From a virus, in IMG/VR virus record IMGVR_UViG_3300044712_000587, positions 1 through 48,272 of that record: a DNA stretch of 48,272 nt; one strand, written 5' to 3'. A model generated the notes under the pieces. It had not been told where the DNA came from, made no database searches, and saw nothing but the letters and a program-made list of their open reading frames with translations. Within the stretch, counting starts at the first letter, position 1. Each line of letters begins with the position of its first letter. Shown here one piece after another: positions 24,401 through 32,274 of the stretch. The position numbers and the translations under genes are program-made.

Positions 24401-27060
24401 GTCGCGGCCGGCTACTCGCCCAGGCTCGCGCACTCGGCGCCACCCCGGATCAGGTGCGCGCGATGCAGGAAGCGCTGGAGACTGAGGGCGGCGAACGTGT
24501 GGCCGCAGCGAAGGCCAAAGATGTTCGAGTCAACGTGGACGTGCCGAAGGTCGGAGCCGAACTGCCCGCCGACGTGCGCGCCAAGCTGACCGCAGACTTG
24601 CCCGAGCCCGGCGTCACCGCCGACGCGCCGCCACGTCCCGCGACAGAGGCTCCGGCGCCACTCGCGCGCCGCACCGAAGAAGGCCGTATCGGTTGGGCGA
24701 AGAACAAGCTCGACTCGATCCTCGGAAACCGCGTGCGCGAACTGGCCGCGCGTGGAGACTTCGGCGAAGTGTTGCCGCCCGCGCGCGAATCGTGGAAAGA
24801 CGCGCGCACCAACGTCCCCATCGACGCCGACTACATCGAAGCGCTCGACGAGATCAACGCCGCCGCGCAGAAGGGCGACCGCGAAGCCCTGCTATACCTC
24901 TCGGCGCACGAACAGACCGCCGCCGAGCGATGGCAGAACCGCGCGCTCAAGAAGGGCACGCGGGGCGAAGCCGCTCAGGGTGACGAGTTCGTGGAGCCGC
25001 CGCGCGAGACGCCCGGAGGCACGACGCTCTACTCGACGCCGCTGCCTCACGTCATCGTCGACAAGATCCTGGAGTCGCTGTTCACCAACAAGGACGATCT
25101 GCGGTATCTCCTGTTCCACCGGCTCGGCTACGCCGCGACCGGAGGACTCGCCGGATTCGCCACCGCGCAGGGCGATCCGAACGATGAGCGCGATTGGGCC
25201 TGGATCCTCTCCGGCATGGCCGCAGGCGCGTTCGCTCCTGAACTGAAGAATCTCGCGCGCCTCGGACTCCGCAGCGCCAAGAAAGCCGCAGGCAACGTCT
25301 TCGAGATGCAGCCGCCGAAGCCCGACAAGCGGAAGATCGAGCCGGGCCGCACGCCGCCGACCGCTCCGAAGGGCACCGCCGAAGTCTTCGCCTCGAAGCA
25401 GGGCAAGGATCTCACCCTGCTCGAAGACATGTTCGGCACGGTCCAGCGCAACCTGCCGGAGTATCGCCGTGAACTCGACAAGGCGCAGCGGGGCTTCTCC
25501 GCCGAGATCCACAACAAGGGATTCAAGGGCACGCCCCAGGAACTCGACGCCGCACGCAAGCGCCACTTCGGGTCGATCTGGAAGAAGCTCGACACCGACG
25601 CCAAGACCGCTCCGCAGATGAAGGCGAAGTTCATGCGCGCGCTCGCCGCCGATCTGCGCGGCGACATGACCCAGGCCGAAGAAGCGCTCGCCGGTCGAGT
25701 GCCACTCGGCACGCTGAAGAAGATCTCGCGTGGCGTCACGAGCCTGACCTATCGCACGCTCGTCGGCTTCGGCGTGGACACGGCTGCCCAGAACCTCACA
25801 CAGCCGATCCTCGCCCTGTCGCACGTCCCGCCGAAGTTCCTGCACCGGGGATTCAAGATGCTCGTCGACGAGGCGAGCCAGGAACTCCGACGCTCGACGC
25901 GGGGCACCGCGAAGAACTGGCGCCGGTCGGACGTGGTGCAACTCGACAAGCCGCTCGACCTCACGGAAGAAATCACGTACAAGGGCACTCGGTTCAAGAA
26001 CCCGAAGCTCCAGAAGGCAGCCGAACACTTCCAGAACCTCAAGGACAAGGGCATCGACCCGATGGCGCTGCTCAGGGGCACCGACTCCTGGAATCGCCGG
26101 GGCGTCTTCCTCGGCGCGGCCGAATACGCGATGTCCAAGGGCGCCACCGAAGCGGCAGCCTTCGATTGGGCGATGGATGTCGTCAACAAGACGCAGGGCG
26201 CTACCGGGATGCTCGGCTCGAACCCGCACTGGCGCGGGCCTGTCGCGCAACTCCTTCGTCCGTTCATGAAGTACCCGACGCTGTTCCTCGAACACATGAC
26301 GGACGTGTTGACGAAGCCGGGCAACTCCGAAGGCAAGGCTCGTCTGCTCGGCACGATTGCCGGGCTCATCGGCGCCGGCAGTCTCGCGGGCATCTCGACG
26401 GAAAACCTGCTCATCGGTGGCGCGCGTCCACTCGGGCTCGACATCAACCCGATGAATTGGGACAAGAACCTCTCGAAGATCGCAGGCGCCGAAGCGGGAG
26501 ACGTGTTCCCCGTGGTGCGTGGTGTGAAGCGCGGCCTGGAGGTCGCTACCGGACGCTCGGAAACGCCAGTGGCCCCAGATCTCGCGGCGATGGTCTTCGG
26601 CCGCTACCCGATCAAGGCGCTCGACACGCTGAACGAGATGCGAGGCGCAGCGGAACAGGGTAAACTGACGGGCGTGCACGTGCGACACACTCCCTCGGGA
26701 ACCGCCGTACCGCACACGCTCCCGGAAGACCTCATGAGTCTGCTTGGGCTGAAGTCAACTCGACAGGTCGAACTCCAGCGAGTGTACGACTCGCTTCAGG
26801 GCGACTACGCCAGGGATACCGCGCGCCAGAAACGCACGGTCGGAGCCGTCAAGCAGGACGTGTTCAAGGCACTGGACGCTGGCGACGTGGAGGAAGCGCG
26901 CCGGCTCTCGATGCAACTGACCAAGCGCCAGCGGCGCGCGCTCTGGAGCGGGAAGAATCGGACCCGATTCCAGAAGCTCGTGAGCGGGATGGATCCCAAG
27001 AGCCGCAAGGCGTACGAGGATGCCTACGGCGCCAAAGTGCGAGAACTCGAAATGAGGTAG
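21475..27060 (+). CDS. Very large internal virion protein (1861 aa)
   Basis: This is the largest protein of the genome. The N-terminal part (residues 80-180) has Gly/Ala-rich hydrophobic stretches (IGGGIGAAGAGVGAVPGAAI) that could form membrane-crossing or channel-forming helices. Residues 220-900 are Pro/Glu-rich with several short ordered modules. Residues about 1190-1260 contain another Gly/Ala hydrophobic region, and the C-terminal 600 residues are helical and basic. This modular layout fits podovirus ejection proteins or phage polyvalent proteins that enter the cell with DNA. No lysozyme or transglycosylase motif is clear. At 23144-23290 the codon bias favours another frame (see nested ORF). 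Confidence 0.75.
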   Translation: MADLNDLTLGADQPPVRKSRLRLTRRPDGSISSTELEMAMLENPDLTMQDIDEWEQDNQAEDLWKQQHSSAGPDWIATGLRVVPSVLGTYIGGGIGAAGAGVGAVPGAAIGGGLGSAGGEVLAQLYERAMGQRDSFSPSSVFLQAGLGAIPGYGGKALQRFSPAVQALGRTVINTGIGGAQGAVGAVTSGIAERYDQEGSFLDALPSPEQALEEAKQGGKYGLAFGAGGSVIGEAAAALRARPQRFAIEGERPPDDYTPDPRFAPTDATKLQPWEIEDAIGPNRRTWPPTRTPADEWYGGIRKNLYEGPSPEPPPPPSDLSPEDLALFGGERPPAPELPPTPLDSPAERAAFADLERLLAGGADPASIRFKYDETGAGRAEMTPEDPRARMARYQERVAAEEAAAKQAAEEARLARQAEFEQRRAAEEQAAADEAAAYEQTWSGGPFERGTIVRPAEPGAWGAIPPGSQIVGSNPTTSRVLIQGVKGASEARYIEVPNEQIAVDAPKSVFEPPVKNTRDMTPEEWASLTPEDQNRRLGMMTGEERLAFYQKQQGATNADPLGAILGNETVDGLGNPRAPGDAGVTGEVRPGQAAESPDYGRHGSQARQDGFTGTDAELQAALDELTPTAREWQAEFEAETGYRPPLNDVLEMMGVRPGNQWWIQDASALGFDPADLDAAAPPPPATPASLTDLLNPPETGQPAAPAPQPAANAAPDVPPVPPSLASLLEPPTPPAAAVPDDVVPVGYRKKTPAKQADLGQYLAPADKDYAFVELTKENATPEVRKALTDAGYKYRGSQKRWFKNLIDEDGNVLMTPAEAEAEAAALLTRSEPAPLSGEPAAGPPPVEPAQTPGGARPLKPTGTVATVGDFEFSVLPDGRISMVKNSKSGKQGTYVRAITPGESSNLDAIIPEDLYATSPERDLEGLLVPPQEPPAPAPPSPEVAQAQADIEVLLRGELTDNLQRRTVEQNTRAADRRGRLLAQARALGATPDQVRAMQEALETEGGERVAAAKAKDVRVNVDVPKVGAELPADVRAKLTADLPEPGVTADAPPRPATEAPAPLARRTEEGRIGWAKNKLDSILGNRVRELAARGDFGEVLPPARESWKDARTNVPIDADYIEALDEINAAAQKGDREALLYLSAHEQTAAERWQNRALKKGTRGEAAQGDEFVEPPRETPGGTTLYSTPLPHVIVDKILESLFTNKDDLRYLLFHRLGYAATGGLAGFATAQGDPNDERDWAWILSGMAAGAFAPELKNLARLGLRSAKKAAGNVFEMQPPKPDKRKIEPGRTPPTAPKGTAEVFASKQGKDLTLLEDMFGTVQRNLPEYRRELDKAQRGFSAEIHNKGFKGTPQELDAARKRHFGSIWKKLDTDAKTAPQMKAKFMRALAADLRGDMTQAEEALAGRVPLGTLKKISRGVTSLTYRTLVGFGVDTAAQNLTQPILALSHVPPKFLHRGFKMLVDEASQELRRSTRGTAKNWRRSDVVQLDKPLDLTEEITYKGTRFKNPKLQKAAEHFQNLKDKGIDPMALLRGTDSWNRRGVFLGAAEYAMSKGATEAAAFDWAMDVVNKTQGATGMLGSNPHWRGPVAQLLRPFMKYPTLFLEHMTDVLTKPGNSEGKARLLGTIAGLIGAGSLAGISTENLLIGGARPLGLDINPMNWDKNLSKIAGAEAGDVFPVVRGVKRGLEVATGRSETPVAPDLAAMVFGRYPIKALDTLNEMRGAAEQGKLTGVHVRHTPSGTAVPHTLPEDLMSLLGLKSTRQVELQRVYDSLQGDYARDTARQKRTVGAVKQDVFKALDAGDVEEARRLSMQLTKRQRRALWSGKNRTRFQKLVSGMDPKSRKAYEDAYGAKVRELEMR
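23144..23350 (+). CDS. Nested ORF inside the 1861-aa gene (68 aa)
   Basis: In a shifted frame within the large virion gene, an ATG six bases after GGGAG opens a 68-codon frame: MLTRSALFSEMKRLMDSGTP, then QAMRESLAKFGLDKLPNRL. Through about 23290 this frame has the strong G/C third-position bias of real genes here, while the long frame loses it (many A/T-ending codons). The first 45 residues read as a natural helical protein. Either a small overlapping gene is present, or the large protein carries two compensating frameshifts here. Confidence 0.45.
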   Translation: MLTRSALFSEMKRLMDSGTPAPQAMRESLAKFGLDKLPNRLTTGGTEVRLDRTASPERTPSFRLPSTN

Positions 27061-27063
27061 GCG

Positions 27064-27510
27064 ATGGCGAAGAAGCCCGCCAAGGACCAAGGCGTGTGGG
27101 ACTACGACGCCGAGAGCGGCGATCTGGTACCCGCGCCTCAGTTTCAACTGCCGCCACCGGACGATGACGACATGAAACAGGAAGCCAACGGCAACGGCAA
27201 CGGGAACGGCAACTCGGCGTGGGCCGGCATTCCCGTGTGGGCGAGAGTCGCCTTTTTGCTTGGCGTGCCATCGCTCATCGCACTCGGAACCGTCTACAAT
27301 TCCGAGGTCAACCTGAAGGCCACCGCAGCGGCCAACACCGCGCAGTTGTCGCAGGTACTACAAAATCAGTCGTCGCATAACGCGGCGACAATGGAAAAGC
27401 TGGCCGAGAATATCGCCATCGGCAAGGAAACGAATCGCCTGCTCAGGATGATCTGCGTCTCGCAGCAATCCACCGAGCAAGGAAGGGCAGCCTGTCAAGG
27501 CAAGGAGTAA
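27064..27510 (+). CDS. Single-span membrane protein, lysis region (148 aa)
   Basis: Residues 57-77 form one transmembrane helix (VWARVAFLLGVPSLIALGTV) between an acidic N-terminus with an Asn-Gly repeat (residues 42-50) and a helical C-terminal part (AANTAQLSQVLQNQ). It is placed directly before the endolysin, so a holin, antiholin or spanin-type role is plausible. The topology, one span with a long C-terminal coil, resembles inner-membrane spanins more than classical holins. This is inference from position and topology. Confidence 0.65.
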   Translation: MAKKPAKDQGVWDYDAESGDLVPAPQFQLPPPDDDDMKQEANGNGNGNGNSAWAGIPVWARVAFLLGVPSLIALGTVYNSEVNLKATAAANTAQLSQVLQNQSSHNAATMEKLAENIAIGKETNRLLRMICVSQQSTEQGRAACQGKE

Positions 27511-27513
27511 CCC

Positions 27514-27861
27514 ATGCGCGTTCTGGCGACGGACGCGGTACGCTTTACGGAACTGACCCCCGCTCTCGTTCGGATGTTCGGCGCGGTCTACGATGTGGCC
27601 TCACGCTGGCCCTCACCGCAGCCCGCCGAGATCTACATCACCGCCATCCTCAACGGCAAGCACTCGAAGAACTCCCGCCACTACAAGAACGAAGCGCTCG
27701 ACCTCTACACCGCGCACTCGGATGTCTTTGTCGGCGTGGAACGATTCGCCTCTGAACTCCGCACGGTTCTCGGCGAGCGCTGGACCGTCCTGCACGAAGA
27801 CCCCGGCACCCCCAACGCGCATCTCCACATCCAGCCGAAGAAGGGAACCACCTACCCATGA
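27514..27861 (+). CDS. M15-type peptidase endolysin (probable)
   Basis: This short 115-aa protein has the zinc-binding pattern of VanX/M15 D,D-peptidases: SRHYKNEALD, with His56 and Asp63 seven residues apart, and a later NAHLHIQ with His103/His105. These enzymes cut the peptide stems of peptidoglycan, here at lysis. It starts three bases after the stop of the single-span membrane protein and overlaps the next gene by four bases. At 115 aa it is a single minimal catalytic domain without a wall-binding module. It could also be a tail-associated cell-wall enzyme. Confidence 0.65.
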   Translation: MRVLATDAVRFTELTPALVRMFGAVYDVASRWPSPQPAEIYITAILNGKHSKNSRHYKNEALDLYTAHSDVFVGVERFASELRTVLGERWTVLHEDPGTPNAHLHIQPKKGTTYP

Positions 27862-29135
27862 CCGACCGACTGCGCTCACAAGACGGACGATACGAACTCG
27901 TCATGCAGAATGACGGCAACCTCGTGGTGTACGGGGCCAACGGGCGCCCTGTCTGGGCGTCAGGCGTCGACCAGAACCCCGACCAGCCCCAGGTGCCCGA
28001 CCCGCCGACGACGCCTCCGGGGGCCAACCTAGCGCCCCTGACCATCGACGGCATCACGTTCCGCGAGGACGGCCGGCTTTGGAAGTACCGCTGCACGTCG
28101 GCGTTCCTGCTGTACTTCCAGTGGCTCAACGGACTGGCAGCCGCCGAGCAGTTCGTGAAGTGGGCGCTCTCCAACGGATTCAACACCGTGCGCGTGTTCG
28201 GGATGATCAACTGGCCCGACGTGAGGTTCGGCCCAGGCCCGCGCTCGGCGTGGGACACCTACATCCGGCAGATCGAGGCGTTCCTGAAGTGGACGAACAG
28301 TTGGGGGCTCCGCGTCGAGTGGACGAATCTCGCCGACGCGAAGGCGCTCATGCCCGATCAGTACGACCAGATCGCCTATACCCGCGACGTGGCTGACATG
28401 ATGCGCGGCTTCGGCTTGCGGAACTTCATGGAGGCGTGCAACGAGCCCTTCCACGCCGTCAACCAGATCGACGCCAACGCGATCACCCCGCACTCTGACG
28501 TAGTGCACCTAGCGCTCGGAGACTACCAGTTCCGCATCAACGGCGACGAGGGCTTCTACTACCACCGCAACTACTTCACGCTGCACGCGCCCCGCGATGC
28601 CGAGTGGATGCGGAAGGGCGGCAAGGATCTTCTGGAGATCACGCGCCTCGGGTACACGAAGGATCCGAACAACCCGGAGACGGCAAACATGAAGCCGATT
28701 CCGATGCCGGCGCTCAATGACGAGCCAATGGGGATCGGCGTCGAGGAACCGGGACGCCGCAGCATGGATCCGAAGGCGCACGCCGAGCAGCAAGCCGCCG
28801 CCATGCTGTTCGCCGCCGGCTCGACCGTCCACGGCGATTACGGGCTCAGGACGCGCGTGCCCGAAGGCTTCGAGCAGGAATGCGTCTGGGCCATTGTGAA
28901 GGCGTGGGACGCCGTGCCCGTCGACATGTACCTCGTCGGCCGCTACACGCGCTCGGGGATGGCCGACTGCCCGCTGAAGTGGAAGAACGACGCGCTCCGG
29001 GTGTACGCGATGATTGCCGGCGAACACGCAACCGCCGTCGTCATTCAGCCGAATCGCTCGGAAGACTTCGAGCCGGCGAGCGGCTGGCAGGTTGAGTCCC
29101 GCGTCGGCCCGGTCTACAATCTCATGCGCCGATAA
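27858..29135 (+). CDS. Bulb-lectin domain fused to a glycoside hydrolase (425 aa)
   Basis: Residues 5-38 carry one bulb-type lectin repeat (QNDGNLVVYGANGRPVW), the QxDxNxVxY mannose-binding signature, with Gly in place of one residue. After a Pro-rich linker, residues 60-425 look like a TIM-barrel hydrolase of clan GH-A: GFNTVRVFGMINW near residue 110 and ACNEPFH with the probable acid/base Glu196; DEPMGIG near residue 295 may hold the nucleophile. The enzyme could degrade host capsule, slime or wall polysaccharide. It is located in the lysis block, not beside the fibres, so the timing is unclear. Confidence 0.7.
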   Translation: MTDRLRSQDGRYELVMQNDGNLVVYGANGRPVWASGVDQNPDQPQVPDPPTTPPGANLAPLTIDGITFREDGRLWKYRCTSAFLLYFQWLNGLAAAEQFVKWALSNGFNTVRVFGMINWPDVRFGPGPRSAWDTYIRQIEAFLKWTNSWGLRVEWTNLADAKALMPDQYDQIAYTRDVADMMRGFGLRNFMEACNEPFHAVNQIDANAITPHSDVVHLALGDYQFRINGDEGFYYHRNYFTLHAPRDAEWMRKGGKDLLEITRLGYTKDPNNPETANMKPIPMPALNDEPMGIGVEEPGRRSMDPKAHAEQQAAAMLFAAGSTVHGDYGLRTRVPEGFEQECVWAIVKAWDAVPVDMYLVGRYTRSGMADCPLKWKNDALRVYAMIAGEHATAVVIQPNRSEDFEPASGWQVESRVGPVYNLMRR

Positions 29136-29149
29136 CCAGGAGGGCATAC

Positions 29150-29779
29150 ATGACGCGCGATTCGATTCTGCTCATTGTTGGCGTGCTGGCCGGACTCGTG
29201 CTGTTCCTCACCGGAACCAAGCCGTTCATGGAATGGGGGTACTACGACTGGCTGGCGGCTGCCGGCTACGTCCTATCTGTCGTCTCAGCGCAACTCGGCT
29301 CGTCGCCGCTGAAGGGCAAGACGAAGCCCGATTCCATCGCTGACCCGAATCGCCTGGGGATTGGCGTCTTCCTCGCCGTGTTCCTGCTCGCGGGACAGAC
29401 GGGATGCGCCAGCGCGGGCGGGCCGAAGCACGTCCTAACGACCGCCGATACCGCGCTCTACGAGAGCATCAAAGCAATCTCCGCCGCCGAGATCACGCTG
29501 ACGAGCGCGGGCGTCCTGTCGCCGGACCAGAGCCGCGAGATCAACAAGAAGCTCCTGCCCGTGGCGCGCACCGGCAAGGAACTGAACGACGTTCTTTCGA
29601 CCTGGAATGGCAAGGCGCCGTTGCCGAAGGAGATTCCGAAGCTCGTCAAGGAACTGAGCGATCTCCTGCTCACGGTGTCAGCGGTCATACCCGATAGCCC
29701 GGCGAAAGCCTCGCTCGTGGAAGCTATCGCGCGGGCTCAACAGGCGGCGCTCGCACTCACGCTACTGATTGGAGGGTGA
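29150..29779 (+). CDS. Membrane protein with internal lipobox-like site (209 aa)
   Basis: Two N-terminal transmembrane helices (residues 5-22 and 33-50) are followed by a third hydrophobic stretch (FLAVFLLAGQTGC) ending in Cys86, a lipoprotein-processing-like site, and then a soluble helical domain of about 120 residues. The layout looks like a two-span holin fused to an outer-membrane-spanin-type lipoprotein. It lies in the lysis block with GGAGGG before the ATG. Alternatively it is one polytopic protein of unknown role. Confidence 0.6.
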   Translation: MTRDSILLIVGVLAGLVLFLTGTKPFMEWGYYDWLAAAGYVLSVVSAQLGSSPLKGKTKPDSIADPNRLGIGVFLAVFLLAGQTGCASAGGPKHVLTTADTALYESIKAISAAEITLTSAGVLSPDQSREINKKLLPVARTGKELNDVLSTWNGKAPLPKEIPKLVKELSDLLLTVSAVIPDSPAKASLVEAIARAQQAALALTLLIGG

Positions 29780-29783
29780 CGCC

Positions 29784-29993
29784 GTGGCCGTTGATCCCGC
29801 GAAGGTCGAACTCTACGTGAAGCTCGGTTCAGCACTGTTCTCGACCGGCTTCGCCGCCATCGGAGACATCATCGCGTTCGCGCGCTCGAACGGCGCTGAC
29901 GACGCGAAGATCGAAGAACTGAAGGGGAAGTACGACAGCCTCATCGAGACTATCGCCGAGCGTGCCGGGGAGTCCAACAACGGACAAGGGTAA
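29784..29993 (+). CDS. Small hypothetical protein (69 aa)
   Basis: It starts at GTG four bases after the previous stop (GGAGGG precedes it by several bases). A hydrophobic helix (YVKLGSALFSTGFAAIGDII) is followed by a charged helix (DAKIEELKGKYDSLIETIAE). It is the last gene of the late operon. A small holin-like or regulatory membrane peptide is possible; no family is recognised. Confidence 0.65.
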   Translation: MAVDPAKVELYVKLGSALFSTGFAAIGDIIAFARSNGADDAKIEELKGKYDSLIETIAERAGESNNGQG

Positions 29994-30033
29994 CAAGACC
30001 AACACACACCCAGACATACCCCGGATGGAAGGA

Positions 30034-30057
30034 GGCCCGCCCAACAGCGGGCCTTTT
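30034..30057 (+). terminator. Rho-independent terminator of the late operon
   Basis: GGCCCGC (30034-30040), the loop CCAACA and GCGGGCC (30047-30053) form a perfect seven-pair GC stem directly followed by TTTT. It lies 41 bases after the last late gene. The minus-strand early operon ends at 30087 and faces it, so it may also stop part of the leftward transcription, although the T-tract favours the rightward direction. Confidence 0.9.
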
Positions 30058-30086
30058 CCACGTGTGCCACAAGATGCTCACGCTCA

Positions 30087-30275
30087 TCAGTACGCGTTGA
30101 TGATGATCTTCATCGAACCAACGCCCTCGATGATCGTACGCAGGGCTTCTCGGGCCTTCCGCTTCCTGGCGTACGACTCGCTCACCGCAAGCACCTTGCC
30201 GTTGCCGGCGATAAACCGAAAGCGGTACCGCCCCTTGCTGGCTGGCACCACGTCAGCCCTGATTGGTCGCACCAT
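30087..30275 (-). CDS. DUF1508 (YegP-like) domain protein (62 aa)
   Basis: The sequence GRYRFRFIAGNGKVLAVSES and the following basic helix (ARKRKAREALRTIIEGV) match the short beta-beta-alpha DUF1508/YegP module. The family has no established function. The ATG at 30275 is preferred over the GTG one codon earlier because AGGAGG is six bases before it. It is the last gene of the early operon and lies in front of the terminator. Confidence 0.8.
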   Translation of the reverse strand: MVRPIRADVVPASKGRYRFRFIAGNGKVLAVSESYARKRKAREALRTIIEGVGSMKIIINAY

Positions 30276-30510
30276 CACTCGCCTCCTTTTCCGCGCGCTG
30301 CGCGCAGCCGCGCTCGTACGCCTCTTTCCAGATCGACTCCAGGATCATCCGAACGCCATCGGTCACGCCCGGATAGTGCCCCTCGTACGGGTTTCGTGGA
30401 GCGTAGCGGCCGACGAAGCTGCGCCCCGCGTCGAGCCCGCTCTGCCACGCCGCGCCCTTGAGCCCAGGCGTAGCTTCAGTGGCGATATGCTGACTCTTTG
30501 CCTTGCTCAC
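30253..30510 (-). CDS. Hypothetical protein (85 aa)
   Basis: It starts at GTG and overlaps the DUF1508 gene by about 23 bases. The middle (GLDAGRSFVGRYAPRNPYEG, then VTDGVRMILESIWKEAYERG) looks like an ordered helical domain; the ends are charged. No family is recognised. It is translationally coupled inside the early operon. Confidence 0.75.
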   Translation of the reverse strand: MSKAKSQHIATEATPGLKGAAWQSGLDAGRSFVGRYAPRNPYEGHYPGVTDGVRMILESIWKEAYERGCAQRAEKEASDGATNQG

Positions 30511-30772
30511 TGATATCCTCCATGTCCTTCAGGATGCTCTCGCAGGTAGCCTTGAGGACGGCTCCCATGCACCCGTCGCAGAGCAGCATCGGTTCGCCTT
30601 CGCTTCGGAACACGCCCACCTGGAGCGTCACGATCCCAGGCACCCTGCCCGGCTGAGTCCCGCCCTCCAACTCGAAGGACGTGGCGTACGCAATCCCCTT
30701 CGCATCGGGATTACGCTGGACGATCTGGCCGCAGTTCGCGCACGAGTGGCCGATGATGGGTACGACGCTCAC
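30476..30772 (-). CDS. Zinc-ribbon hypothetical protein (98 aa)
   Basis: Two CxxC pairs (CANC near residue 11 and CDGC near residue 65) can bind one zinc. The region between is beta-rich (GIVTLQVGVFRSEGEPMLLC). It starts at a GTG that overlaps the previous TGA (GTGA). It is one of many small zinc-type proteins of this operon. A nucleic-acid or host-protein binding role is possible but not shown. Confidence 0.75.
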   Translation of the reverse strand: MSVVPIIGHSCANCGQIVQRNPDAKGIAYATSFELEGGTQPGRVPGIVTLQVGVFRSEGEPMLLCDGCMGAVLKATCESILKDMEDISEQGKESAYRH

Positions 30773-31107
30773 AGGTCCGACCTCAGCTTCGCCTTCAGCG
30801 CTTCGATCTCGCGGTCGAGCCGTTGTTCCTCGGTCTTCGCGGTGATCGCCCGCGTGCGAATCTCCGCTTCGCGCTCGCGGATGGCGCCCTGGATGGCTTC
30901 CCGTGGCGTCTCGCCCACGCGCAAGCGCAAGTGCCGCTCGTCATACGTGGTGCGGTCGAGCCGCGAGTGATAACCGAACGCCTCCAGCCTCTCGGAGAAG
31001 CTGACCGTCCGCGCGGTCACGGTGTACTCGACCTGGACGACGTGGGGAACCCCGCCGTGCCCGATGCCCGCCGCGTAGCCGAGATGCTTGCCTTTCTCGA
31101 AATTCAT
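30769..31107 (-). CDS. Hypothetical protein with C-terminal coiled coil (112 aa)
   Basis: The start MNFEKGKHLGYAAGIGHG is chosen at the ATG after GAGAGGCG. The N-half is beta-rich (VVQVEYTVTARTVSFSERLE); the last 50 residues form a charged coil (REREAEIRTRAITAKTEEQR). The stop overlaps the next GTG. The function is unknown. Confidence 0.72.
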   Translation of the reverse strand: MNFEKGKHLGYAAGIGHGGVPHVVQVEYTVTARTVSFSERLEAFGYHSRLDRTTYDERHLRLRVGETPREAIQGAIREREAEIRTRAITAKTEEQRLDREIEALKAKLRSDL

Positions 31108-31118
31108 CGTGTCGCCTC

Positions 31119-31826
31119 TCAATCCAGAAAGAACTTCCGCTTTCCGTCTTCCTCAATCGCCGGCCGCGCTGCGATAGGCGCCGGCTTCTGAGCCTCCGGG
31201 ATGCTACGCACCACGCCCACCTTCGACGGGCGAGTGGTGTAAAGCCTGTCGGCCCGAATCAGCTTTTCCGCCTCCAATTCGATCAACCGCTGAAGCCGCT
31301 CTGCTTCCGCTCGCCGCTTCGCGTCCATCTCTCGACGCTCGCGCTCGGCCCGTTCGACCTCCGACTTCATCGAATCCCGCAGCGAGGCGATCTGCTTCTT
31401 GAACGCCTCATCAACAATGCCGAACTTCGCGGCTTCCTCGACGCTGCGAACCGTGCGCCCCGCCCGAGGCGAAAACGCCGGACGCTCGCTACGCTCCACG
31501 TCCCTCCAGGCGGCATCGACCGCCTGATTCATTTGCTGCTGGCGTTCCTTCCAGCGTTCCTGCTCGGCCCGCGCCGTCGCCAGATACTTGTCACGCACGA
31601 GATCCAGGACTTCCTGCGGCTTGTCGGCCGCTGCCCGGATATCGACCATCGACAGCCGCACCCGCCGGCCGTTGATCAGGAACTCCACGTCGTCCGAGTT
31701 ACCAACGCGCGCGTACGTCACCGCCGCCGGAGCCATGATCTTTCCGTCGACACTCCGGCCGACAGCCACGCCCGAGGCGTACCGCAGCGCGTCCGCGACC
31801 AGTTGGATCAACTCCTGTTCCGTCAT
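31119..31826 (-). CDS. Coiled-coil hypothetical protein (235 aa)
   Basis: The start MTEQELIQLVADALRYASG is preferred; the frame upstream runs into the next gene. Residues 20-75 are a small beta domain (KIMAPAAVTYARVGNSDDVE). Residues 85-200 are long Arg/Glu-rich helices that should form a coiled coil. The C-terminus is basic (EEDGKRKFFLD). It could bridge nucleic acid and protein. No family is recognised. Confidence 0.72.
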   Translation of the reverse strand: MTEQELIQLVADALRYASGVAVGRSVDGKIMAPAAVTYARVGNSDDVEFLINGRRVRLSMVDIRAAADKPQEVLDLVRDKYLATARAEQERWKERQQQMNQAVDAAWRDVERSERPAFSPRAGRTVRSVEEAAKFGIVDEAFKKQIASLRDSMKSEVERAERERREMDAKRRAEAERLQRLIELEAEKLIRADRLYTTRPSKVGVVRSIPEAQKPAPIAARPAIEEDGKRKFFLD

Positions 31827-31827
31827 A

Positions 31828-32274
31828 CTAGACTTCCCGGATCGAGATCCGCTCCTGAATCTCAAGATGCCGCCGCTTCCAAAGATAGAGGTCTTCCCGG
31901 CGCCGCTGTCCTTTGACATCCTCGACAACCCGCGCCCCGCTTTCGGTGTATACGAAATCCGCCGAGTATACCCCAATTCGCACCTTCACACCATCGGGAC
32001 CGACCGCATAGAGAGGAAACCGAACCTGCCGCTCCAGCCCCGCAATCGCCCCGATATCCTGGAGACGCCGAAGCTCGACGTAGCGCTTCGCCTCTTTCGT
32101 CGAGTGGAAGAACGTGCCCTCGACACCGAACGCCTTGGCCTGCTCTTGTGAGATTACCGTCAGGTTCTCGTCAACAATCGCCGGCTTCGCGTGCATCCGA
32201 GCCCCGCGCGACAGCTTCTTTCCGGGGGCGTCCGCGCTTCCTCCGGCGAAGTTCTCCCAACCCTTCCAGCCCAT
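31828..32274 (-). CDS. DUF1064 nuclease-fold protein (148 aa)
   Basis: The C-terminal 90 residues follow the DUF1064 pattern: FHSTKEAKRYVELRRLQDIG, then YSADFVYTESGARVVEDVKG and a final basic helix. Glu in the first segment, Asp of ADF and the ExK-like EDVK form a PD-(D/E)xK-type active site, so a structure-selective DNA endonuclease in replication or recombination is likely. The ATG at 32274 overlaps the preceding gene by about 104 bases; third-position bias supports this frame from that start. Confidence 0.8.
   Translation of the reverse strand: MGWKGWENFAGGSADAPGKKLSRGARMHAKPAIVDENLTVISQEQAKAFGVEGTFFHSTKEAKRYVELRRLQDIGAIAGLERQVRFPLYAVGPDGVKVRIGVYSADFVYTESGARVVEDVKGQRRREDLYLWKRRHLEIQERISIREV

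Noticed and set aside
24892-26715. 607-codon antisense frame inside the 1861-aa gene
   Set aside because: It has a shadow composition without recognisable motifs, and there is no promoter or coupling to other genes.
21475-27060. Lysozyme or transglycosylase domain in the large virion protein
   Set aside because: I looked for the E...S-Y/GLMQ pattern of lytic transglycosylases and saw none that is convincing, so no enzymatic claim is made.
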